From Apostichopus parvimensis (lineage: Eukaryota > Echinodermata > Holothuroidea > Aspidochirotida > Stichopodidae), in contig KN884720.1 in the NCBI GenBank assembly GCA_000934455.1, positions 1-26,878 of the forward strand: a DNA stretch of 26,878 bases, written 5' to 3'. This document shows, one piece after another, positions 10,967 to 19,276 of this stretch; positions within the stretch are counted from its first letter, which is position 1, and every line of letters begins with the position of its first letter. The position numbers and the translations under genes were made by a program. A model generated the notes under the pieces. That model made no database searches. It had not been told where the DNA came from and saw only the letters and a program-made list of their open reading frames with translations.

Positions 10967-11500
10967 CCCCCCCCCCCCCCCCCCCCCCNNNNNNNNNNNN
11001 NNNNNNNNNNNNNNNNNNNNNNNNNNNNNNNNNNNNNNNNNNNNNNNNNNNNNNNNNNNNNNNNNNNNNNNNNNNNNNNNNNNNNNNNNNNNNNNNNNNN
11101 NNNNNNNNNNNNNNNNNNNNNNNNNNNNNNNNNNNNNNNNNNNNNNNNNNNNNNNNNNNNNNNNNNNNNNNNNNNNNNNNNNNNNNNNNNNNNNNNNNNN
11201 NNNNNNNNNNNNNNNNNNNNNNNNNNNNNNNNNNNNNNNNNNNNNNNNNNNNNNNNNNNNNNNNNNNNNNNNNNNNNNNNNNNNNNNNNNNNNNNNNNNN
11301 NNNNNNNNNNNNNNNNNNNNNNNNNNNNNNNNNNNNNNNNNNNNNNNNNNNNNNNNNNNNNNNNNNNNNNNNNNNNNNNNNNNNNNNNNNNNNNNNNNNN
11401 NNNNNNNNNNNNNNNNNNNNNNNNNNNNNNNNNNNNNNNNNNNNNNNNNNNNNNNNNNNNNNNNNNNNNNNNNNNNNNNNNNNNNNCCCCCCCCCCCCCC
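10967..11500. other. assembly gap inside a poly-C tract
   Basis: Twenty-two C (10967-10988), then 498 N (10989-11486), then fourteen C (11487-11500). Both edges are poly-C on the same strand, so the gap probably exists because reads failed in a long C tract. The real missing length may differ from 498. All reading frames crossing it are meaningless. Confidence 0.95.
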
Positions 11501-11654
11501 ACTCCTCATCTCCGACTAGGCTGACAGTCAAATCAGTCGCATTTTACTACTTATAAACCCTATATGCAGTGACACGTCACTTATAGTTCGTCCCCCCTTT
11601 GAACTATAGTAAACAATTTTTAGATATCGGTTATCGCTTCTGGCGTGCCTTTAT

Positions 11655-11714
11655 TTACAGTCTGAGTACTTGAATGGCATTCCATGCATGGTTACGCTGA
11701 TTATATATGGTGTG
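11655..11714 (-). CDS. possible terminal exon of a mini-frame
   Basis: On the minus strand, GTGCTATAG could be an acceptor. The following 19 codons are open (HTIYNQRNHAWNAIQVLRL) and end in TAA. The polyadenylation signal AATAAA overlaps that stop (11655-11650). Phase 0 matches the donor of the upstream exon 11884-11807. The pyrimidine tract before the acceptor is poor and the protein would be only about 45 residues with no family resemblance, so this is a weak call. Confidence 0.18.
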   Translation of the reverse strand, partial: HTIYNQRNHAWNAIQVLRL

Positions 11715-11806
11715 CTATAGCACAAATGCCTTTTCCCAAGACCCGCGGCATATTACTATCGAAAAACAGTACAACATGAGTTAACTATAGTAAAATCATG
11801 GCTTAC

Positions 11807-11884
11807 CGAGCATACCAGCGTTGGAACTTTGTCTATGATAGCCTTCAAGTTTAGGAGGTCGAATTTGGAGAATTTAGAAGACAT
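11807..11884 (-). CDS. candidate first coding exon, intracellular small protein
   Basis: The frame starts at ATG 11884 in a good context (ten A then ATGTCT) with an in-frame TAA upstream. It stays open for 26 codons (begins MSSKFSKFDLLNLKAIIDK, then VPTLVCS) to a good donor, CTCG then GTAAGCC, in phase 0. A TATAAAT word lies about 90 nt upstream on the same strand (11975-11969), which would place a start site near 11945. There is no signal peptide and no family that I recognise. It lies just beyond the polyadenylation signal of the secreted-protein gene. It could be an alternative last exon of that gene instead, since a phase-compatible but weak acceptor exists at about 11901. Confidence 0.28.
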
Positions 11885-11968
11885 TTTTTTTTTTAGAAGA
11901 GGGAAGTATCTTTAAATTCTGGTGACACCTTGGGTCATCAGACAGGCAGACATACACAGGGAGATATG

Positions 11969-11975
11969 ATTTATA
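11969..11975 (-). promoter_or_regulatory. TATAAAT, possible promoter of the mini-frame
   Basis: The heptamer TATAAAT on the minus strand lies about 90 nt upstream of the ATG at 11884. In AT-rich DNA such a word is common, so position relative to that frame is the only support. Confidence 0.2.
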
Positions 11976-12013
11976 CATTGCATTAATCTCATGTAGAATC
12001 CAGAATTGAAACC

Positions 12014-12019
12014 TTTATT
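12014..12019 (-). terminator. polyadenylation signal AATAAA
   Basis: AATAAA on the minus strand lies 77 nt after the TAG of the secreted-protein model. A GT-rich stretch (CTGTGTATGTCTGCCTGTC) follows at 11959-11941, as expected of a downstream element. Another AATAAA (12108-12103) overlaps the last codons of that model. Confidence 0.4.
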
Positions 12020-12095
12020 TGGGGTTTGTCGACGGGGAACAAAATCAGGGGTTCAGCGAAAAGTCAGTTGAGTTCATATCAAAATGATATATAAA

Positions 12096-12153
12096 CTAGA
12101 TTTTTATTGCGTGCCGCGGCAAGCTAAGAGTGACGTCAGATATTGCTATACCG
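12096..12153 (-). CDS. candidate last exon of the secreted-protein gene
   Basis: The acceptor is good: CCCCTTCTCTACGCAAG precedes the exon. It begins with one base completing a codon (phase 2, matching the donor at 12339), then 18 open codons reading GIAISDVTLSLPRHAIKI, then TAG. AATAAA follows. The string GIAISDVTLSL resembles the last strand of MAM domains, where a form like IAIDDVTL is typical; that is a visual comparison only. A perfect CRE word TGACGTCA (12131-12138) falls inside. Without the reading-frame link to the previous exon this piece alone would not be convincing. Confidence 0.38.
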
Positions 12154-12338
12154 CTTGCGTAGAGAAGGGGTGATTTACGGTTTCAATCTATATAAACGGT
12201 TCGGGTATTATATGTGTAAAGTCTGACTGTATCACGACGGTCTACAAGATTCGATATCTCAGTCGTGTGAAGTTTAATACCACTATGCTTAGTTGAGAAG
12301 AGGTTGCTGTTTAAACTCACTAGCTTCAAATGACTTAC

Positions 12339-12464
12339 CTGCGTGAAGACTGACTACCGACGATATAACTTACGTCTTTGTACCCGGACAAGTGTAAGTT
12401 TGCAAGGGAAATGGTTCGTAACGTTTGCAAATTGCCTACCGTAGAATCGAACTGAATGCTAAAC
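12339..12464 (-). CDS. internal exon of a predicted secreted protein
   Basis: This is one of the two best exons in the window. The acceptor is CTCTGTTTTTCGTGAACAG and the donor CGCAG followed by GTAAGTCA, close to the animal consensus. The 126 nt between are open in only one frame (phase 2 to phase 2), giving 41 codons with parts FSIQFDSTVGNLQTLRTIS, then LANLHLSGYKDVSYIVG, then SQSSR. The other two frames are closed within ten codons. The alternation of hydrophobic and polar residues suggests beta strands of an extracellular domain; CWFSIQF...GNLQTL across the upstream junction recalls the middle of a MAM domain. I am unsure of family. An alternative acceptor 22 nt upstream (TCCTCAG) keeps the same phase. 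Confidence 0.5.
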
Positions 12465-12581
12465 CTGTTCACGAAAAACAGAGGGCTGAGGATAAGCTAA
12501 ATCAACATTCTTCTCCGTATCTGGATTGATCTATCCTTGATAAGATCCTAAGTTTACCGATTATCTTAAGTGCACACTGCA

Positions 12582-12635
12582 CAGCCCATTTCCCTCTCCA
12601 ACCCTCCCCACCCCCCCCCCCACACTCCCCAGCAC
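12582..12635 (+). repeat. pyrimidine-rich tract with poly-C
   Basis: A mainly C/T stretch contains eleven consecutive C and lies in the intron between the candidate exons 12825-12710 and 12464-12339. On the opposite strand it is G-rich. Confidence 0.8.
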
Positions 12636-12709
12636 CCGACGCAGTTGCTGAACTACGGTACGCTACAGCCGACAGATTCGTGAAACAATGCACGTTATTG
12701 CGTTCTTAC

Positions 12710-12825
12710 CAGCACGGTGGTATGATATGACCGTCGCACGAAGCGAATCGCATTTCAACAATAACGAGAAGGCCATTTCGCCTACCATCCATGCTGGTAT
12801 TGACTTCCATATTACTGAGTATATT
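12710..12825 (-). CDS. possible internal exon, secreted-protein gene
   Basis: The donor GTGCTG then GTAAGAAC is good. The frame in front of it is open for 38 codons plus two bases (phase 2 out), which matches the entry phase of exon 12464-12339. It contains SNMEVNTSMDGRRNGLL, then VIVEMRFASCDGHIIPPC. It has two cysteines and one N-glycosylation sequon (NTS). The acceptor chosen (TATATGAAG) is poor, with no pyrimidine tract. It was selected because it gives phase 0, compatible with the previous candidate exon. An alternative acceptor (ATGGAAG, about 12802) would give phase 1 and could join directly to the signal-peptide exon, skipping 13664-13588. A plus-strand frame overlaps here, so chance openness is possible. 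Confidence 0.27.
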
Positions 12826-13587
12826 CTTCATATATACGTACATATACATATATCACTATTGACAAACACCTGTTGCACGTGGTGCTGGTACAATGTACTA
12901 TACTGTACTATATCTGTATTCAGTACTGCCTTTTGTAGAGACAAATGCCGATCTTGATAGCCTGAGCTTTAAGGGAGGGGGTGGGGGTAAGATACGATAG
13001 GGAAGTTGCCACACCACATATAAAGCCTACACACAGCTCACGCTGGTGTTCATTATATAACCTGGCAGCACGGTATTGTTATACTTGTAACAAGACATCA
13101 TCAATATGTACATGTAGCTAAAGCAAATTCTGAATATCAACGTGGCAATGGCTTAGCAAGTACATTTTTTCTATCTAGACCTGCCATGTTCCGTTCATGT
13201 AACCCTCTATCACCTATATCGCTATTACCCCATCCACTCTCACCCAAGTTACCGTCTTCATACAATTAAATCAAGATCAACGATTCTGAAACGATTGAAT
13301 TTATAATATCGGTCTCCTTTCTTTCTTCGTCTTTTTTTTTTTAATTTTTTTTTTTTCTGTTTTCTTGATCGAGCTTTAGCAGCTCAAATTGTTCATTTAA
13401 CATGAAGAAATAATACTGTATGCTTATGATCGATTTCAAGTGAGCTCGCAACATTGTATGTTAAACAGTCTATTAGCATTACGAAGATTACACACACAGT
13501 GATAGCTAGACCACGTGGGTTTGTTTGCAGAGACCACACAAATGTAGGCATTGATGTGTATTGTTAAAGAGCAGAGAATAATCTCAC

Positions 13588-13664
13588 CTCCAGTTCCATA
13601 ATGGGAGTGTCAATAATTGTGCAGAGTGATCGTCCTTCAACCTTAATAATTAACTGGTCACACA
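13588..13664 (-). CDS. possible internal exon, secreted-protein gene
   Basis: The donor CTGGAG then GTGAGATT is strong. The frame before it is open for 25 codons plus two bases. Phase 1 entry after GTTTTTATTTATGCATCGAAAG matches the phase 1 exit of the signal-peptide exon. It reads CDQLIIKVEGRSLC, then TIIDTPIMELE. Joined to the signal exon it gives ...ALA-LPV-CDQL, placing a cysteine three residues into the mature chain. The pyrimidine tract is T-rich but the acceptor is only fair. I considered an aspartic-protease reading of TIIDTP, but the required DTG/DSG is absent. Confidence 0.32.
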
Positions 13665-14450
13665 CTTTCGATGCATAAATAAAAACCATCTTGGAGTATC
13701 ATTACTGCAACTTCTATTTAACAAAGTCCCACACTCACAATTTTTAAAGGTGACTTTTTTATGTTTTGCATCAAGGGGCGGCGGGTCCGCCAAGATTTCC
13801 AATAGGAGGAGGTGGAGCCATTTAGGTTTTTTAAGCCAACTCTCATGTAGGGGATGTGGGGAGGGGGGGTCCTCTCTCAGAAAATCATTAGACGTGAAAT
13901 AGAGGCATATTTAGGCTATGCAAGCTAAGTCTATACACCCTGGCAATATTGTGTTAACATTGAAAGCACTTTCTAGGCAAGTAATGCATTTACTACCAGT
14001 GCTGGTATAACTGGGCCATCATGTGGTTATGTCATGTTCATGGCGTTCACATCGTCGCTCTTGTACTATACAGACATAGCGTGTCTAGGTTTAATGGCAT
14101 GCCTCTTTGTTTTTCTCAACTGATCATTTTTACGGAACGTTATGAAGGTGCGACTGTTACATTAGATAACGACTTCCTTCCCGTTAACGCAAACTCACAT
14201 TAACCTACTAGAATGTCTCCCAAGATTGATTTACAAGGTACACTAGTTGATCGGAAACACTTAATCAACCTTTACCTTAATCAACAACGTTTTAACCCTA
14301 GCTATGTACGATGGGTAGCCTATGCAGGTAGGCTTTTACCCTAAATTTATATATAAGCCATTCCTTGAGGCCATTTGCATTATAGTCTACACAATTTTGT
14401 TTAGCATGCACGCACGAAAACATTAATAATTATTTAATACAGAAACTTAC

Positions 14451-14564
14451 CGGGCAAAGCAAGGGCAGTACTTCCCGTTGCTATTAAGATTCCGAGAACC
14501 ACGAGGGTCGCCGTGAAATATGTTATTCTCTGCATAATCCACAACATTGTAAAATCATTTATTC
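14451..14564 (-). CDS. first coding exon with signal peptide
   Basis: Coding begins at ATG 14547 on the minus strand; an in-frame TGA lies upstream (14583-14581), so this is the first Met of the frame. The 32 codons begin MLWIMQRITYF, continue with a hydrophobic core TATLVVLGILIATG, and end STALALP. This is a textbook signal peptide: a positive residue (R7), about 16 hydrophobic residues, and an ALA site that satisfies the -3/-1 rule, so cleavage is predicted after residue 30. The exon ends CCCG then GTAAGTTTC, a strong donor in phase 1, the usual phase after signal-peptide exons. A possible acceptor (GCCTTTACAG) leaves a 17-nt 5' untranslated part (14564-14548). It exports a small protein; the family is unknown. 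Confidence 0.6.
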
Positions 14565-15516
14565 CTGTAAAGGCACTTCTTCAAACAGTCGGTGTTTCTG
14601 ATATCTGCGTATAGATTATGTACGGTACCATAAAAGTACGTTCACAAAATCACTTCACGTTTTTTTCGGACAAATCCAAACACTCCTTTACCGATTGAAA
14701 AGCTTGTTCAAATTTACCCTAATTTCTTGTTCGATCGCTCTAAAGGTGAATAAGTAAACACGAAATAGGCGAGAAAGATACAGCGAACGGTGTATATCCA
14801 ACCTCCTACACAATTCAGCAATTTCCACATATCATATCCACTCAGACTTACATAGAGTATATGGATAAACAAATTATATACTAAAACTGATAAAGCCAAG
14901 TATGTAAGAGGGGGGAAAAGGAAAAGAAAAGCCCGTTTCGTAGTGCTCAAGTGCCTGGTACACAATTTATTATTTTTAATTCTGTGAAGTACTGTTATGC
15001 AGTCAAACAGGAAACTATTGTGTTTTGGTACGATAATTGTCTACGTAAAAACCCCGTTCCACATGAACGATTTAATTTATACCGCTATTGAAATCAATGG
15101 ATTTTCGTGACACTTCGAAAAATATCAATATAGTCTAGCGTTAGGGTTGTATCATTGAGACTAGAAGATATAGCAGTAATGGTAACAAGTTACAAACTGC
15201 AAATTATTGGTTAATTTTTTTTTATTTTTAAAACTCCGATACACGTCCAGAAATCAATTGCGAAAAATGACCAAAAAATTAAATAACTTCCAACGGTCAA
15301 AAATTCATCCTTGGGTAAAGTTACAGAACAATTGAGGTTAATTAACAATAAGGCTTGTGTATAGCCTTACTATACGTGTAATATGGAATCCAAATCAGAC
15401 AGTGTTCACCACATGGAGTTAAGTCCCGAACTGATTTGACGAGAGAAGCTGGCTTGGGCTTATATATGTATCGCAACCATGCATACACAACTCATGTCTA
15501 TAGCTATATGATTTAC

Positions 15517-15640
15517 CTATCGCCTCGCTCGAAGGAAAGCTTGATCCGCCACCTACAAGTGTGACAGTTCTCTCTGAGCTTGTCTGTGCGATTCGCTCTG
15601 TGTTATAGTCTGTTTCGCTCAGTTCAGTTGTGAAGTTCCC
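15517..15640 (-). other. possible 5' untranslated first exon
   Basis: A stretch of about 120 nt, richer in G+C and CpG than its surroundings, lies between a TATA-like box and a donor (GCGATAG then GTAAATCA, donor G at 15516). It has no good ATG. If spliced to the acceptor at 14564 it would give the signal-peptide exon an intron of 952 bp. The start coordinate assumes initiation about 30 nt after the TATA box. Confidence 0.3.
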
Positions 15641-15665
15641 AACCGCTTAACGTTTAGTCATATTC

Positions 15666-15673
15666 TATATATA
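15666..15673 (-). promoter_or_regulatory. TATA-like box of the secreted-protein gene
   Basis: TATATATA on the minus strand precedes the putative first exon at the usual distance of about 30 nt. It lies next to a locally CpG-containing segment (15530-15660). TATATA words are frequent in this window, so the support comes from position only. Confidence 0.28.
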
Positions 15674-16330
15674 GCACGAGTCGAAACGTATACGCTGTGA
15701 ATAAGAGGCGGCAAAGCTTTTGATGGTAGCGACCTGTATAAGTATATAGCTGAATGAATCTGCAAAACTATATTTTGTATTATCCAACGTGTGTCCGCAC
15801 ACAACTCGATAGTCACTTAGTCGCAAGAAGGAGACCACGAACCACTTTGTCACTAACTTGACAGGACTCGACTCTTTGAAACTACATGACAATATTCCGA
15901 CTTTATTGGAAGTTCTACGGTACTCGTTCAAATACTACATGACTTAAAAGCCAATCCTGAAGTAAATATGCCACGATGAATGTGTGAACTTGTTTTCTCC
16001 CTTTCCTAGATAGACGAAGTCTAGCTCAAGTTCATTTCTCTGATTTACGCGGTAGTTGTCGCAGCCTATATATTACATGTAAAAATTCTCTGAATTTTCT
16101 TTCCTCGAGTCTGGACTTTGATCTACACACAGTAGGCTCAACACCGACGGTAACCAGCCGTAGCTATGTAAACTGATTCAATTGCTCCGGTAGGTAGTTT
16201 ATGCTGTTTATCCCATGTTTTATTAACACCATTTTAAGTCGGCAATCACGCCTGCCTGCTTGCTTGCTCCCTCCCATAAGAAGTTTCTGTGATAGCATAG
16301 CAGCCTAGCAGGCCTCCCAACTCAGCTTGA

Positions 16331-16533
16331 AGTGAAACTGACCTCGTTGCCGTCCACGTGAGGGTCCACACGACAGGCCTTCCCATCTTTTCAAAAGGGA
16401 CCAAACTTCTTTTGTTGATTTTGATAAAGAAATTGTACACATACCCGATTGACCCCGTTCAACATATTGATTTAGTTTTAATGGGTTTATACACAAGTGA
16501 CATTTGCTTTAGCTGGATCTCCGTGTACTGCAG
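16331..16533 (+). CDS. open frame ending at a strong donor, unknown
   Basis: On the plus strand one frame is open from just after a TGA to the donor GTACTGCAG then GTAAGGCA (exon side ends 16533, phase 2). It is 67 codons long and contains GLPIFSKGTKLLLILIKKLY, then PIDPVQHIDLVLMGLYTSD, then ICFSWISVYC. An ATG inside (Met about 19 codons before the donor) could start a short first exon. Alternatively, the acceptor GACATTTGCTTTAG would define a 21-nt microexon at 16513-16533. The opposite strand also has two open frames here, so chance openness cannot be excluded. I recognise no family. Confidence 0.25.
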
Positions 16534-17736
16534 GTAAGGCACAGTGTGTCAGTGGTGTGTCAATGCACCCCACTCAAAATTCTCTGTAGGTGAAGGCCTT
16601 AAACACACACATATATATAGAGCAGCAAGCTAACAGTTATCCAACCTTGCAAACAATATGGTGTCATATTTATATTAAATTTATTACACGTTATCATACA
16701 TTTAATATATGTTTGTTTACATTGTACGAGCAATGACACTGTTTAACGGATGCCGTTCAACGGCGGAGGAGGCGAGGAAAGGGGGCACATCGTATTCCCT
16801 GTGACGTATATACAGTAACGATATAAACTTATAAATGATCTTATCTGAAATAAATAGCCATTGGTAAACCGTGATAATGACGATAATACGACCTTTGTTT
16901 TAATCAGTGGTTATAAATACTTGTAGGATCAAATTACAACACATTTAGAACCTGTATAATATAATAATGAGTTAAAAGCTTTAACACTTTCAAGCTTTGT
17001 TAAAAAGACAATCAAATAATCAGATAATAAGATAATCGGCTTTGGGTAAGACGGACCTAGTTAAACCACTTGTTTGTAACCGGGCACACTACTTGCAATG
17101 TTGATTAACCTAGGGAATTCCTGTTAAATGGTGACACATTACTTTCAATATTGATTGTGGCTATAAGCCTGGTAGTATTGTGTATACAGCGTTAGCGATG
17201 CTGCTATCATTACTACAAAGACTAAATACCAATGTCTCAAATACCTAACACCCCCCCCCCCACCTTTGAAATTCAGTCAGTGAATAATGTGCTTATATTT
17301 TAGTATAATGGTATCCGATGATCACAACTAGGTATAGGCTTGTTGCATTAACGATTAATCTGTTTTGTAAACATGATATATCAACACACTCAACCTATAC
17401 AGGCCATGCTGAGCTGTCATCAAAAAAAGTTATTTAAATACAAGATTCGAGACGAAAATGGTTACAACCAACAAGAAAATAGGTTCAATGTTTTGTCATT
17501 GTTGTGGTGAGGGGTAGGATGGGGGGGGTGGGGGTGATTATTGGCGAATAGGAAACAAATATATTGTTTGTAATAATGTAAACGGTAAAACGCTAATTTA
17601 TTTATTAAAATGACTCTCATATTGCACACTCCTTTAATTTACAATTTAAACACCTTTAAAAGAGAGCTGGCCCATCGGCAACAGAGCAGAGAACACACTG
17701 TAGTCTAGCGTACCACGCACTAAATAGACCCCGCCG
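16534..17736. other. no gene recognised
   Basis: This is AT-rich sequence containing a poly-C tract near 17250 and a G-rich tract near 17521. If the sequence starting at 17737 is a retrotransposon leader, part of an LTR would lie just before it (about 17640-17736). I cannot delimit it because no second copy is in the window. Confidence 0.5.
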
Positions 17737-17812
17737 GTCAACGCCTACAATGGTGGCAGTGGTGGGCCAACCTCTACAATGGTGGCAGTGGTGGGCCAAC
17801 GCCTACAATAAC
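17737..17812 (+). mobile_element. tandem primer-binding-site-like repeat, LTR element remnant
   Basis: A 29-bp unit containing TGGTGGCAGTGGTGGG occurs twice (17751 and 17780). It is flanked by the partial unit GGTCAACGCCTACAA before and CCAACGCCTACAA after. TGGTGGCAGTGGTGGG is complementary, with one mismatch, to the 3' end of animal tRNA-Leu(AAG) including its CCA tail (expected TGGTGGCAGCGGTGGG). Many LTR retrotransposons use this kind of primer-binding site, placed just after an LTR ending in CA; here TACA-A precedes it. No gag, pol or second LTR is visible. The two small open frames that follow (17750-17950 and 17970-18206) have no retroviral motif. It may be a solo remnant or a coincidental minisatellite. 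Confidence 0.38.
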
Positions 17813-18242
17813 TTCATCGCTCAACAGATTCGCCTAAGTTCTGTTCATACTGTGTATAGTGAATATTATCCCGCAGCTGGCTGTTTTTCATTTGTAATGG
17901 TCGAATTAGAACAACATCAACACAGTAATCGTGAGCTTAGACCAGGTTAAGTATAAAGTGCAGTGAATTTTGATCGATAATATATGCTTTCATACTATTG
18001 TTTTAGTGGGTGCAGCTAATCAAAATATTGCCTATGAATGCTGTATACTTCAGGCCACACATGCAGTGAGACCTTATACCGTGAATACGTTGACCGATGA
18101 TACACTTACATTGAGCTTAAATTATATGGGTTTAGTTAACCGCGTGCACCATGCACTGCACCATAAGTTATGTGATATCACGTATTATGTTACTTATCTC
18201 AGATGAATAATATAGTGCGAACGCAGGAACAGGGGAGTGGCT

Positions 18243-18613
18243 ATCCAGTGCAGGCGCGTAGCCAATGGGGGCGGCGAAGGGGCGGCCGCCCCCCCCCCCT
18301 TGAGCATACTTTTTATTTATTTTTTTATAATATCGCTAGTAATTTCAAAATAGAACATGCTTAGATGCAACTAACAAGGCATGGGAAGTGTCATTTCCAG
18401 CGATCTTGGAGGCATTTCGGCCAAAATTTTCTCGTACGCTTCGCGCCAACCCATGGTCCTGGGAAGTGCCATTTCCAGCGATCTGGGAGGCATTTTCGGT
18501 CAAAATTTTCTCGTACGCTTCGCGCCAACTTATGGTGGCACTACGCTTAGATAGTTTGCCTACAGGCTTCGCCCCTCCCTTGGCAAATTCCTCGCTAGGC
18601 GCCTGATCCAGTG
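18243..18613. mobile_element. hAT-type MITE with 8-bp target duplication
   Basis: The 355-bp element (18251-18605) is bounded by imperfect terminal inverted repeats: CAGGCGCGTAGCCA on the left and, read in reverse complement, CAGGCGCCTAGCGA on the right (12 of 14 match). It is flanked by an identical 8-bp direct repeat ATCCAGTG (18243-18250 and 18606-18613). An 8-bp duplication and CAG-type ends are established hallmarks of the hAT superfamily. Subterminal GGGGCGAAG words lie near both ends, and a poly-C run follows the left end. It has no transposase, so it is non-autonomous. The two plus-strand frames inside are translations of an internal tandem repeat, not genes. Confidence 0.85.
18383..18538 (+). 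repeat. 78-bp tandem repeat inside the MITE
   Basis: Two copies of a 78-bp unit start at 18383 and 18461. Each begins GGGAAGTG-CATTTCCAGCG, continues GGAGGCATTT-CGG-CAAAATTT, and ends TCGTACGCTTCGCGCCAAC. They differ at a handful of positions. The duplication lies within the element, so related copies elsewhere may have one or more units. Confidence 0.9.
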
Positions 18614-19195
18614 ATGTGATATGTGACGTTAGGACGAGAAGTTGGTTTTAGGTTAGAACGGGTGCTGACGAGTCAAGTCAGTCTTTTCCGACCGCGTAAA
18701 GGTAACCCTTATTCTCATTAACCCATTTGAAGGTATCGATGTTGCAGGGGTTTGAAGTATGGAGTACTTTGAAACTGAACAGCCATATAACTGTATCTTT
18801 CATATCAAGGAGCCCCTTTATCCTTAACTGAGTTGGAATTTAACCCATTATCGCAGTAACCACCCGCCCCCTCCCCATTAATGCCCCACCCAGCCCCATG
18901 GTTTTCCCTCAGTTACATTGACAGTATATATATGCCCTACATGAAACGCAAGTATAAACGGCATATAAGAAATCTATATTACTACTTGCTGCTCGCGAAA
19001 TTTTCAAACGATGCCGACAGCGATCAAGCTTGTTCGTCGTAAAATATTTTTCCCACGGCTTTAAAAGAGAAAATCATGAGAAAATCGATTGGGAGGTGGA
19101 CATTAACGCAGTGATTTGCAGCCTTGTGTACGTGTAACCTCTTTAGTCTAGCCATGCAAGTAGGGTAATGCTGCCTGTAAATCAATGAATATTCC
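18614..19195. other. no gene recognised
   Basis: No open frame, splice-site pair or repeat stands out in this stretch. A C-rich segment lies near 18863-18900. Confidence 0.5.
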
Positions 19196-19276
19196 AATAT
19201 ATATATAGGCCTATATAAATATTTATATTTATATTAATATATATATATATATGTATATGTATACGTATAGATATAT
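19196..19276. repeat. AT-rich palindromic repeat with AGGCCTATA
   Basis: ATATATATATAGGCCTATATAAATAT is followed by ATTTATATT-type words and a (TA)n run ending in TATGTATACGTATA. The tract is largely self-complementary and shares its AGGCCTATA word with 8755-8828. Confidence 0.85.

Noticed and set aside
10825..11556. Long frames on both strands of up to 243 codons
   Set aside because: They consist almost entirely of unknown residues from the 498 N, joined to poly-proline or poly-glycine from poly-C.
13588..13664. Retrotransposon aspartic protease reading of KVEGRSLCTIIDTP
   Set aside because: The catalytic DTG/DSG is not present (DTP) and no neighbouring reverse transcriptase or integrase motif exists.
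14021..14344. Two adjacent small plus-strand frames (60 codons, then MSPKIDLQG... 43 codons) opposite the first coding intron
   Set aside because: The second ends next to CTATGCAG/GTAGGC, a fair donor, but neither frame has a recognisable family. They are separated by stops and could be chance.
18365..18606. Two plus-strand frames with repeated peptide
   Set aside because: They are translations of the 78-bp tandem repeat within the MITE, in two frames at once.
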